NCBI GenBank assembly: GCA_002256115.1
Contig: NKIK01000013.1
Span: 41,665-105,664 of the forward strand
Direction of reading: 5' to 3'
DNA: 64,000 bases
Source of the DNA: Burkholderiales bacterium PBB3
GTDB lineage: Bacteria > Pseudomonadota > Gammaproteobacteria > Burkholderiales > Burkholderiaceae_C
A program made the position numbers and the translations under genes. Below the pieces are notes generated by a model that ran no database searches, had not been told where the DNA came from, and saw only the letters and a list, made by a program, of their open reading frames with translations. This document shows, piece after piece, positions 1-8,032 of the stretch. Each line of letters begins with the position of its first letter. Within the stretch, counting starts at the first letter, position 1.

Positions 1-1
1 G

Positions 2-703
2 CACACCATGGTTTTGGCCGACGGCATGGGGGGCTACAACGCTGGAGAGATCGCAAGTGGGATGGCTACGGCATTTATTAACTCTGAGTTGAGTCGATGG
101 CTGGCCGAAGCCGGAGATGGAGCGAGTGGTAAGGAGGTGCGCCGTGCGATGGAGATTTGCGTTGGCAATGCCAATTTGTCTATCTATAACGCTGCAAATT
201 CCAATACACATTACGCTGGCATGGGAACGACCCTTGTGGTTGGAGTGTTCCGGGGCGATTCTTTGCTAATCGGCCACATTGGGGATTCGCGATGCTACAG
301 ATTGCGTAACGGAGTTTTAGAGCAAATTACCAAAGACCATTCTTTGCTCCAAGAGCAAATTGACGCGGGACTTATTACATTGGCACAAGCGGCCAACTCT
401 TCAATTAAAAACTTGGTAACTCGTGCACTTGGAGTTGAAGGGCAGGTCGTTTTGGAAGTGAACGAGCATATAGTTCAGCCCGGCGATCTTTATCTGATGT
501 GTTCTGATGGACTGTCTGATATGGTGGACGATGTGACGATAGCTAAAATCGTGACCACTGAGGCGGAACTTCCTCATATAGCGGATGAGTTGATCTCAGC
601 CGCGAATGCGAACGGTGGCAGAGATAACATTTCTGTATTGATCGCGGCTGCGGCTGAAGTTGCAGAAAAACGCGGCCTGATCGCAAGACTTTTGGGGAAG
701 TAG
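2..703 (+). CDS. PP2C-family Ser/Thr protein phosphatase (5' partial)
   Basis: This is the C-terminal part of a PPM/PP2C protein phosphatase, a metal-dependent enzyme that removes phosphate from Ser/Thr residues. The reading frame is open to the left edge, so the true start lies outside the window. Visible family motifs in order are ADGMGG right at the edge, HIGDSRCYRLR, KDHS, CSDGLSDMVDD and GGRDNIS; these aspartates bind the Mn/Mg pair. No membrane segment is seen in the visible part. It is followed 48 bases later by an FHA protein, which binds phosphothreonine, so a Ser/Thr kinase may lie just upstream; that is inference. Family assignment is secure, the substrate unknown. Confidence 0.9.
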   Translation, partial: HTMVLADGMGGYNAGEIASGMATAFINSELSRWLAEAGDGASGKEVRRAMEICVGNANLSIYNAANSNTHYAGMGTTLVVGVFRGDSLLIGHIGDSRCYRLRNGVLEQITKDHSLLQEQIDAGLITLAQAANSSIKNLVTRALGVEGQVVLEVNEHIVQPGDLYLMCSDGLSDMVDDVTIAKIVTTEAELPHIADELISAANANGGRDNISVLIAAAAEVAEKRGLIARLLGK

Positions 704-751
704 GACAACAATGAATATGCCAGAATCAAATCAAAGCAAAAGGAGTGGGTC

Positions 752-1429
752 ATGCCGAAAATGATCGTATCGATCGACGAGGTCGTGATCAAAGAAGTTC
801 AACTAACCAAAGACAAAACGACTTTGGGCCGTCGACCTTATAACGATATCGTGATTGATAACCTGGCCGTGAGTGGCGAGCATGCTATCTTGCAAATGAC
901 GGGTGCTGACGTTGTACTTGAAGACCTCAATAGCACAAATGGTACCTATGTCAATGGTAAGGCCGTCAAGCGGCAACAGCTTCAAAGTGGCGATGCTATT
1001 GAAATTGGCAAGTACAAGATCAAATTTGTAGCCGATAACGCTGCGGAAGACTTTGACAAAACCACCATTGTTAAAGCTAGGCCCCCAGTGGCTCCTCCGT
1101 CACGCTCACCCGCAGGGACTCCGTCGGGCTTTTCGTCTGGAAGTGGTGATTCATCAGGACTGGGTGCCTTTCATGCTGCCATTAAAGTTCTATCAGGAGC
1201 AGCGTCGGGGCGCGAGGTCCCGCTGACAAAGGTTGTAACAACGATTGGGAAGCCAGGAGTTGCCGTTGCGGCGATTACAAGGCGACAGCAAGGCTTTGTT
1301 GTTCACCACGTTGAAGGTGCAGGCAACCCCACATTGAATGGTGCACCGATCGGCACAGATCCAATCTCCTTGAAAAATGGCGATTTGATTGAACTGGCTG
1401 GCACACAAATGCAATTTGTACAGACGTAG
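752..1429 (+). CDS. FHA domain protein
   Basis: This 225-residue cytoplasmic protein has an N-terminal forkhead-associated domain (about residues 20-92) that should bind phosphothreonine peptides. The expected residues are present: GRR at 26-28, S41 and H44 in SGEH, and NSTNGTYVNG at 60-69. A Pro/Ser/Gly-rich linker (about 108-140) leads to a second, degenerate FHA-like fold (about 150-225) that lacks the SxxH and NG signature. The start is set by the AGGAG at 741-745. Its place between a PP2C phosphatase and an adenylate cyclase suggests it links Ser/Thr phosphorylation to the cyclase or pilus ATPase; this is inference from gene order. Confidence 0.88.
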   Translation: MPKMIVSIDEVVIKEVQLTKDKTTLGRRPYNDIVIDNLAVSGEHAILQMTGADVVLEDLNSTNGTYVNGKAVKRQQLQSGDAIEIGKYKIKFVADNAAEDFDKTTIVKARPPVAPPSRSPAGTPSGFSSGSGDSSGLGAFHAAIKVLSGAASGREVPLTKVVTTIGKPGVAVAAITRRQQGFVVHHVEGAGNPTLNGAPIGTDPISLKNGDLIELAGTQMQFVQT

Positions 1430-1472
1430 TTCTTCTGCGTTATCAATACCCGCAGCTTTTAGTTAACTCGAT

Positions 1473-3719
1473 ATGCAAAAGCTGATTAAGCATTGGCCGC
1501 GGGTAGCAGTGACTTTGCTGCCGGTTGTTATCGCACTTCTGCATGCGGCCTCAGTGTTTCCACTGGATGTGCTGCAGAGGCTTGATGACATTATTTATGA
1601 TTCACGTCTTAGGGCAACGATGCCCAAAACCCTGGACGAGCGCATCGTCATCGTAGATCTCGATGAAAAGAGCCTGGCGGAAGTTGGTCGTTGGCCTTGG
1701 GGACGCAATAAGGTCGCACGATTTGTTGATACGCTGTTTGAACAAGAGGCATTGATCGTCGCATTTGACGTTGTTTTTGCAGAGCCCGACGAAAGTTCTG
1801 GGTTGCTGCAGCTCAACCAACTGGCCCGGCAAGAATTCAAAGATCAACCAGGTTTTGCGGATCGGGTTCGCCAGTTGCAAGGGGAGCTTGACTACGATGG
1901 ATTACTCGCAAAGTCACTTCAAAATCGGCCGGTAGTTCTCGGATACTATGTTTCTGAGGGACGCGAATCACGTTCTTCGGGTGTGTTGCCAGCACCTGTG
2001 TTGTCCAAAGCAGATGTTGCAGGTCGCCAAATGTCCATTACGCAATGGAATGGTTTTGGCTCCAATATAGAAGTGCTCGCGAAGGCGGCTCCGATTGCCG
2101 GCCATTTCAATCCCATTATTGATGGTGATGGTGTTGTGCGATCAACCCCATTGGTAATCGAGCACAAAGACCAATACTTTGAGTCACTTTCTCTGGCGGT
2201 GTTCCGTTTGTTAAATGGAATGCCCACAGTTGAGTTTGGATTTTCCACCGACAAAATGCTCAAAAGGAGCAAACAAGGCTTAGTCGAGTTGGTGCTTCGC
2301 CACGGTACGGCATCGCGGGCAATTCCCGTCGATGACAGGGCCGCTGCCTTGGTTCCCTTTCGTGGTGCCGGAGGCAAGGAAGGCGGGTCATTTAAGTACA
2401 TCTCTGCATCTGACGTTCTGGCAAAGCGTATTGCACCGGGCGCGCTGAAAGACAAAATTATTCTGATAGGGACCACCGCCCCTGGTTTGCTGGATCTGCG
2501 CGTTACTCCTGTTGGTTCGACTTATCCTGGTGTGGAAACGCATGCAAATCTCATATCAGGCTTACTCGATGGCAATATTCTTGTAAAGCCGGATTTTGCG
2601 ATGGGTTATGAGTTGGTAATGCTCCTTACATCAGGGCTATTGCTTGCACTTTGGTTGCCGCTTCTGTCGGCAACACGGGCAATCGCCCTAAGTTTGGGGG
2701 TTATTGCGACACTGATCGCTGTGAATTTTTCGCTCTACTACGGTGCCGCTTTAGTGCTTCCTTTGGCCGCTTCTTTGGTTATGGCCGTTACAGCTTTTGC
2801 TTTGAACATGAGCTATGGGTATTTTGTTGAAAGCCGATCCAAGCGCGACTTGGCTAACCTCTTTGGCACCTATGTGCCCCCTGAGCTGGTGGATGAAATG
2901 GTCAAAGACCCTGATCACTACAGCATGAAGGCCACGAACCGGGAGCTGACGGTGATGTTTTGCGATATGCGAGGGTTCACCAAGATGTCTGAAAGCATGG
3001 AGCCCGTGCAGCTCCAGGAGCTATTGACCGGAGTATTCACCCGCTTGACTGCATTAATCCGAGCCAATCGGGGAACGATCGACAAATACATGGGCGATTG
3101 CGTGATGGCCTTCTGGGGCGCACCCGTTGAATCCACGCAGCATGCCCATTTGGCTGTGAAATCTGCGATGGAGATGGCCAATGCGGTGCGAGAGATCAAC
3201 CGCGACCACCGTGAAAGGGGCTTGCCTGAAATTGGGATCGGCATTGGGCTCAACACAGGAAGTATGTGCGTCGGTGACATGGGCTCCAACATCCGCAGGG
3301 CATATACCGTTATCGGCGATGCAGTCAATCTTGGGTCTCGTCTTGAAGGTTTGTCCAAGGCCTATGGTGTCGATATCGTTGTCAGTGAGTCCACTAGGAA
3401 GCAAGCGAGTGACTTCGCTTGGCAAGAACTCGACCGTGTTCGGGTCAAAGGCAAGGAGCAAGCGGTTGCCATATTTTGGCCGGTAGCCCCCCTAGACAGA
3501 ATGTCCGATGAAACTGCCGCAGAGCTTAAGACATGGAGCGCGTTTATAAAGGCCTACAGATTGCAAAATTGGGACCAAGCGGATGTGATGTTGGTCAATT
3601 TAATGCGCATGAATGCGAAAAAATACCTTTACCAACTCTACACCGAGCGTGTAGCCTCAATGCGGTTGCTCCCATTTGATCCGGAATGGGATGGCGCAAC
3701 CAATTTTGAGACCAAGTAA
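1473..3719 (+). CDS. CHASE2-domain adenylate/guanylate cyclase
   Basis: This 748-residue membrane-bound class III nucleotide cyclase has an N-terminal membrane segment, a CHASE2 sensory domain facing the periplasm (about residues 35-365, with the typical ERIVIVDLDEKSL beginning), three closely spaced membrane helices (about 375-450) and a catalytic domain (about 485-670). The catalytic metal-binding aspartates are visible in FCDMRGFT (near 498) and DKYMGD (near 537-542), and the GDAVNLGSRLE stretch is intact, so it should be active. cAMP is more likely than cGMP, but the sequence alone does not settle this. It is followed by a predicted cyclic nucleotide phosphodiesterase, giving a local make-and-break pair next to a pilus motor gene. 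Confidence 0.9.
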   Translation: MQKLIKHWPRVAVTLLPVVIALLHAASVFPLDVLQRLDDIIYDSRLRATMPKTLDERIVIVDLDEKSLAEVGRWPWGRNKVARFVDTLFEQEALIVAFDVVFAEPDESSGLLQLNQLARQEFKDQPGFADRVRQLQGELDYDGLLAKSLQNRPVVLGYYVSEGRESRSSGVLPAPVLSKADVAGRQMSITQWNGFGSNIEVLAKAAPIAGHFNPIIDGDGVVRSTPLVIEHKDQYFESLSLAVFRLLNGMPTVEFGFSTDKMLKRSKQGLVELVLRHGTASRAIPVDDRAAALVPFRGAGGKEGGSFKYISASDVLAKRIAPGALKDKIILIGTTAPGLLDLRVTPVGSTYPGVETHANLISGLLDGNILVKPDFAMGYELVMLLTSGLLLALWLPLLSATRAIALSLGVIATLIAVNFSLYYGAALVLPLAASLVMAVTAFALNMSYGYFVESRSKRDLANLFGTYVPPELVDEMVKDPDHYSMKATNRELTVMFCDMRGFTKMSESMEPVQLQELLTGVFTRLTALIRANRGTIDKYMGDCVMAFWGAPVESTQHAHLAVKSAMEMANAVREINRDHRERGLPEIGIGIGLNTGSMCVGDMGSNIRRAYTVIGDAVNLGSRLEGLSKAYGVDIVVSESTRKQASDFAWQELDRVRVKGKEQAVAIFWPVAPLDRMSDETAAELKTWSAFIKAYRLQNWDQADVMLVNLMRMNAKKYLYQLYTERVASMRLLPFDPEWDGATNFETK

Positions 3720-3729
3720 GGCCTACGCT

Positions 3730-4521
3730 GTGAAAATACGAGTATTGGGATGTTCCGGAGCCATAGCCAAAGACTGTCGAACCACTTCTTTTTTAATTGA
3801 TGGTGAATTGTTGATCGACGCGGGTACGGGAGTCGGAGACCTTACTCTGGATGAAATGCGGCGCGTAGATTCCGTATTACTGACACATTCACACTTGGAT
3901 CACATTGCCGCGCTACCGCTAATGGTGGATTCCGTCGCGTCTCAGCGCAAAACCCCTCTAAAAATTTATGCTTTAGGCGGCACGATCACTGCGCTTCGTA
4001 CTCACGTTTTCAATAACGTCATCTGGCCAGATTTCACAGTTATTCCCTCGGTGCAATCACCCTTTGTGACCTTTGAAGAAATCCGTGTTGGGCAGACTAT
4101 TCAAATCCAAAACAAGTTCATTGAGGTTTTACCGGCAGTGCACACCGTTCCCGCAGTTGGCTACGCAGTTACTGCAGGAACCGGTTGCTGGGTGTTTACC
4201 GGTGATACTGAACGCAATCCGGCACTGTGGGCCAGAGTAAATCAACTCAACGTTGCCATGTTGGTCATCGAGACAGCATTTAGCAATCGAGAGAAGGATT
4301 TAGCGCGGCGTAGCTTGCATCTCTCTCCTGTCGTGCTGGCTGACGAGCTTGACATGATCGCCAAAGACAGGAACTACCCGATTTACATAACGCACACCAA
4401 GCCGGCAGAAACAGAAATGATCATGTCGGAAATACAAAAATTTGATCAAACTGCTCCATTTGGTCCCAATGTCACACACGACATACGTTGGTTGCGCGCC
4501 GGGCAGGAGTTCGAGATATGA
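3730..4521 (+). CDS. MBL-fold 3',5'-cyclic-nucleotide phosphodiesterase
   Basis: This 263-residue cytoplasmic metallo-beta-lactamase-fold hydrolase resembles class II cyclic nucleotide phosphodiesterases. The zinc motif HSHLDH is at residues 53-58; further ligands are likely in AVHTVPAVGY, FTGDTE and ITHTKPAE. I chose the GTG at 3730 because it follows the cyclase stop and gives the typical beginning VKIRVLGCSGA; an upstream ATG at 3676 would overlap the cyclase by 44 bases. Its last bases overlap the next gene in an ATGA, suggesting translational coupling to the ATPase gene. The neighbouring cyclase supports cAMP or cGMP as substrate; another phosphoester cannot be excluded. Confidence 0.82.
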   Translation: MKIRVLGCSGAIAKDCRTTSFLIDGELLIDAGTGVGDLTLDEMRRVDSVLLTHSHLDHIAALPLMVDSVASQRKTPLKIYALGGTITALRTHVFNNVIWPDFTVIPSVQSPFVTFEEIRVGQTIQIQNKFIEVLPAVHTVPAVGYAVTAGTGCWVFTGDTERNPALWARVNQLNVAMLVIETAFSNREKDLARRSLHLSPVVLADELDMIAKDRNYPIYITHTKPAETEMIMSEIQKFDQTAPFGPNVTHDIRWLRAGQEFEI

Positions 4522-6917
4522 ATGCTGTGGTTTCTCCAGAGCAAGCGTTCTTTGAGTCACAAAAGCTGCCACCGCAAAAGCGGGGCATGACATTTGAGGC
4601 TCTCTTTTATCGGCAACTTCATCAAGTTACTGCACGCATCCATGACACTGAAAATGTCGAGCAAATCATGCTGGAGGCGAGTCAGGACATATGTAAGCTG
4701 CTTAACGCAGATCGCCTGACCTTGTATGTGGTGAATGAAGACCGCTCAGCGATAGTTTCAAAAATCAAGACAGGACTGAACAGCAGCAGCGATCTAAAGC
4801 TACCTATATCGCCACAAAGTATTGCTGGTTACGTTGCTTTTAGCTGTCAGTCGCTCAACGTACCTGACGTTTACGATGAAGAGGCGCTTAAACAAATTCA
4901 TCCGCAGTTGACGTTCCTCAAGGTCGTTGACAAGCGGTCTGGCTACCGGACGAAGCAAATGCTGGTGGCTCCGATAATGGAAGGTAGCACTCTGCATGGC
5001 GTACTTCAGGTTATCAACAGCAAAAGCGATGAGCCTTTTGGCGATTTAGAGCTGGATGGCGTTGCGGAGCTATGCAAAACACTGGCGACAGCAATCCGGC
5101 AACGGGTAAAAGGCACCGGCGGCGGCTCGCCTCGTAAATCCACAAAGTATGACGGCTTGCTCTCCGATGGGCTGCTGAGCGAGACGGAACTGAATCAATG
5201 TATTCAGGATGCTCGTGAAGTTGGCAAGCCTGTTGAGCATCTGCTCATGAGTCAGTTCAAGATTAAGCCCAGTCAAATTGGTCCTTCCTTGGCAAAGTTT
5301 TTCAATGTGGCGTACGAGCCATTCAACTCTAGCCGGATTCGGGCGGAGATATTGCAAGGCGTACTAAAGCGGGAGTTCGTGGTTGAGCAGGGATGGATTC
5401 CCTTAGAGGAGGGGCCTGAAGGTTTGGTCTTGATGTGTGTGGATCCTGAGGCTGTGCGTGGTTCGCGGATCGTCCCGCAGGTATTCCCGCGAATAAGCAA
5501 GTTCTCCTATCGTGTGACAACCCTCGTTGAGTTTGAGGAAACATTGGCACAGCTTTTTGGCGCAGGCGCTGAAGGCGGCAGCATCGATGAGTTATTGGCT
5601 GACATGGATGGTGGCCCCATTGATGATGGTTCCAACGAGGACTCGTTGGAGTCCGCAGCAGCAGACAATGAATTGGTTAAGTTTGTCAATAAAGTCATCA
5701 TCGACGCTTACAACCAGAAAGTTTCAGACATTCACATCGAACCCATGCCGGGAAAGTTTAAAACCGGTATTCGCTTTCGCATTGATGGAAGTCTTGTTCC
5801 TTACGTCGAAGTTCCGGCCCACTTTCGCCAGGCCATGGTGACGCGTCTGAAAATCATGTGTGATCTTGATATCTCAGAGCGCCGCAAGCCGCAAGATGGA
5901 AAAATCAAGTTTAAAAAGTACGGTCCTCTTGACATCGAGCTGCGCGTCGCAACCATTCCTTCGGCGGGTGGGGTGGAAGACGTCGTCATGCGCATATTGG
6001 CCGCTGGCGAGCCCATTCCACTAGAGAAGCTTGGACTTACTCCGCACAACAAGGAGCGCTTGGAGGCCACCGTCAGCAAGCCCTATGGTTTGTTCTATGT
6101 TTGCGGGCCAACTGGGTCTGGTAAGACAACGACGTTGCATTCCATTCTCAAATTTTTGAACACGCCAGATACAAAAATTTGGACTGCTGAAGATCCGGTA
6201 GAAATTACACAGAAGGGCTTGCGTCAGGTCCAGATCAATAAGAAAGCTGGAATTGACTTTGCATTAATAATGCGAGCGTTTTTGCGCGCAGACCCAGACA
6301 TCATCATGGTCGGTGAATCTCGGGACAAAGAAACGGTGTCGATGGGTGTTGAAGCCTCGTTGACTGGGCATTTAGTGTTCTCAACCCTCCATACCAACTC
6401 TGCGCCGGAGTCGATCACGCGGTTGATGGACATGGGCATGGATCCCTTTAATTTTGCTGATGCTTTGTTGGGGATATTGGCCCAACGATTGGCAAAGAAG
6501 CTATGCGACTGTAAAACATCCTATGTACCAGACTCGGAGGAGTTAAGGCTGTTTGCCGCCGAATATGCGGAAGAGCTGCGGCACTCCAAAGCGTGGAAGC
6601 AAGATTATGCTGGAGAGAGCAAGAAGATGGTGGCTCAATGGATGAGCACTTATGGTACGAATGGGGAGTTGCGTCTGTACAAAGCGGTCGGCTGTGACAA
6701 GTGCAATAAGACAGGATACAAAGGCCGGGTGGGGCTTCATGAGCTGCTTGTCGCCGATGACCCGGTCAAAAAACTGATTCAAGAGCGTTCGCGGGTGGCG
6801 GAGCTTTTTGCCCAAGCCGTGGAGGGCGGCATGCGCACTCTTAAGATGGACGGAATGGAAAAAATCATGATGGGGCTCACGGACTTGAAGATGGTTCGGT
6901 CTGTTTGTATTAAGTGA
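4518..6917 (+). CDS. GAF-domain PilB/GspE-type secretion or pilus ATPase
   Basis: This 799-residue protein joins an N-terminal GAF domain (about residues 35-185, a small-molecule sensor fold) to a T2SS/T4P ATPase N-domain (about 205-330) and a GspE/PilB motor domain. Walker A GPTGSGKTT is at 530-538; DPDIIMVGESRD (Walker B), the His box around FSTLHTNSAPESITRL and a C-terminal zinc tetracysteine (CDC and CDKC) are all present, so it should be active. The start is the ATG overlapping the previous stop. It lies directly upstream of the major pilin, so pilus assembly is the likely role. The GAF fusion is not the usual PilB layout and, given the neighbouring cyclase and phosphodiesterase, may bind a cyclic nucleotide (inference). 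Confidence 0.9.
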   Translation: MNAVVSPEQAFFESQKLPPQKRGMTFEALFYRQLHQVTARIHDTENVEQIMLEASQDICKLLNADRLTLYVVNEDRSAIVSKIKTGLNSSSDLKLPISPQSIAGYVAFSCQSLNVPDVYDEEALKQIHPQLTFLKVVDKRSGYRTKQMLVAPIMEGSTLHGVLQVINSKSDEPFGDLELDGVAELCKTLATAIRQRVKGTGGGSPRKSTKYDGLLSDGLLSETELNQCIQDAREVGKPVEHLLMSQFKIKPSQIGPSLAKFFNVAYEPFNSSRIRAEILQGVLKREFVVEQGWIPLEEGPEGLVLMCVDPEAVRGSRIVPQVFPRISKFSYRVTTLVEFEETLAQLFGAGAEGGSIDELLADMDGGPIDDGSNEDSLESAAADNELVKFVNKVIIDAYNQKVSDIHIEPMPGKFKTGIRFRIDGSLVPYVEVPAHFRQAMVTRLKIMCDLDISERRKPQDGKIKFKKYGPLDIELRVATIPSAGGVEDVVMRILAAGEPIPLEKLGLTPHNKERLEATVSKPYGLFYVCGPTGSGKTTTLHSILKFLNTPDTKIWTAEDPVEITQKGLRQVQINKKAGIDFALIMRAFLRADPDIIMVGESRDKETVSMGVEASLTGHLVFSTLHTNSAPESITRLMDMGMDPFNFADALLGILAQRLAKKLCDCKTSYVPDSEELRLFAAEYAEELRHSKAWKQDYAGESKKMVAQWMSTYGTNGELRLYKAVGCDKCNKTGYKGRVGLHELLVADDPVKKLIQERSRVAELFAQAVEGGMRTLKMDGMEKIMMGLTDLKMVRSVCIK

Positions 6918-7035
6918 CAGTACTGTCGTGACAAAAGTGTCACAATAATTTTTATGGCCGCAGTGTTTCGCATATTTCCAGTCAATTCGATGCTGGGTAA
7001 AGCCTTTGCGCAAGTGTTTGATCGAGAATCTTGGC

Positions 7036-7051
7036 TGGCATGAAATCTGCT
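7036..7051 (+). promoter_or_regulatory. Candidate sigma-54 promoter of the pilin gene
   Basis: The 16-base stretch TGGCATGAAATCTGCT matches the sigma-54 (-24/-12) consensus TGGCACG-N4-TTGCW at all but two fixed positions, with correct GG to GC spacing. It lies 42 bases before the pilin ATG, and an AAGGAG ribosome site is at 7081-7086. Many proteobacterial pilA genes are transcribed by RpoN with PilS/PilR, so this fits established biology. No activator gene is in the window. Confidence 0.75.
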
Positions 7052-7093
7052 GAGAGATGTAGGCTTTTCTTTTCTTAACCAAGGAGTTTCATT

Positions 7094-7609
7094 ATGAAGC
7101 GTACTATGCAAAAGGGTTTTACCCTGATTGAGTTGATGATCGTTGTGGCGATTATTGGTATTTTGGCTGCTGTTGCGTTGCCTGCTTATCAGGATTACAC
7201 GCTACGCGCCAAGATGAGTGAAGCCATTTTGGCTGCGTCTACCTGCCGCACCAGTATGACGGAAACAATCCAGTCGCTGGCCTCTGGAACAGTGATTGGT
7301 AACAACGGTTGGGGTTGCGAGCAGACCAGCACCACGTCTGGTACTAAATTCGTCCAAACCGTGACGACAACCGGTCTGACTGCAAGTCCGGCCTCAACGG
7401 ATGCTCGGATCACAGTTACAACACAGAATCTTAATAATACGACTGCTGGCGCAACGGGTGGTACAGTTATTATGGCGCCTTGCAGCACTACTGCATCCAC
7501 ATTTGCTACTTGTGTTCCTCCAGGCGGCGGCGGCGTTGTTAATTCTTGGATTTGTGGTCCAGGTACGGCTGCACCGAAGTATTTGCCCGGTTCGTGCCGC
7601 GCGGCTTGA
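7094..7609 (+). CDS. pilA: Type IV major pilin (PilA-like)
   Basis: This is a 171-residue type IVa prepilin. A short leader ends in KG (residue 8), followed by the prepilin peptidase motif [14 protein letters not shown] with Glu at mature position 5, a hydrophobic helix, then [13 protein letters not shown]. The globular part is rich in Thr/Ala/Gly and holds six cysteines, including the pair framing [15 protein letters not shown] near the C-terminus, a likely D-region disulfide loop. The start is set by AAGGAG 8 bases upstream. It has its own sigma-54-like promoter and a strong terminator. The Ser/Thr-rich surface and the adjacent glycosyltransferase and oligosaccharyltransferase genes make it a good candidate glycoprotein. 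Confidence 0.95.
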   Translation: MKRTMQKGFTLIELMIVVAIIGILAAVALPAYQDYTLRAKMSEAILAASTCRTSMTETIQSLASGTVIGNNGWGCEQTSTTSGTKFVQTVTTTGLTASPASTDARITVTTQNLNNTTAGATGGTVIMAPCSTTASTFATCVPPGGGGVVNSWICGPGTAAPKYLPGSCRAA

Positions 7610-7620
7610 TTTCCAAGCAA

Positions 7621-7652
7621 TCAAAAGAAGCGACCTCGGTCGCTTTTTTTGA
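7621..7652 (+). terminator. Rho-independent terminator of pilin
   Basis: A hairpin with a perfect AGCGACC/GGTCGCT stem and a two-base loop, extended by flanking TCAAAA/TTTTTTGA pairing and followed by a run of seven T, lies 12 bases after the pilin stop. The T run and symmetry allow some bidirectional function. Confidence 0.9.
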
Positions 7653-7723
7653 TTGTGTCGCTCTATGCTATGTCAGATGGTGAGAGGCCCTGAAAATACG
7701 CACTGTCATGAATAGGATTTGCC

Positions 7724-8026
7724 ATGTTAGATTGGTTTAGCGTAAAGAAATCAAAAAACTTTGGCCTGGAGCTGGCCAAACTTGTCAAAGAGCATGCACT
7801 CAATGACATCACAGTCAAAGAGAGCAAACGCCTGTCCAAAATAAACTACGCCAAAGAAAAGATGCAAAAGCGCATCCAGCATTTCAAGCAAGAGGAAGTG
7901 CTTAATTTTTACAAAATTGCCACTCTGCTCAATACATTTCAATGGGAACTGAAAGACGCGGGTTACGATGAAGACACCACTGGGGCTTTAGCGTCATGGG
8001 TTCACGTTACGCTTCGAGAGGCCTAA
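7724..8026 (+). CDS. Hypothetical 100-residue alpha-helical protein
   Basis: I do not recognise this small cytoplasmic protein. It is highly charged, Lys-rich in its first two thirds (KKSKNFGLELAKLVKEHAL, then KRLSKINYAKEKMQKRIQHFKQEE) and looks almost wholly helical; no signal peptide, membrane segment or cysteine is present. The coding case rests on a sensible start after AGGATTTGCC, a conventional length and a gap of only 6 bases to the GT41 glycosyltransferase gene, implying co-transcription and perhaps a helper role there. Its position between pilin and glycosyltransferase is the only functional clue. Confidence 0.75.
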   Translation: MLDWFSVKKSKNFGLELAKLVKEHALNDITVKESKRLSKINYAKEKMQKRIQHFKQEEVLNFYKIATLLNTFQWELKDAGYDEDTTGALASWVHVTLREA

Positions 8027-8032
8027 GTTTTT

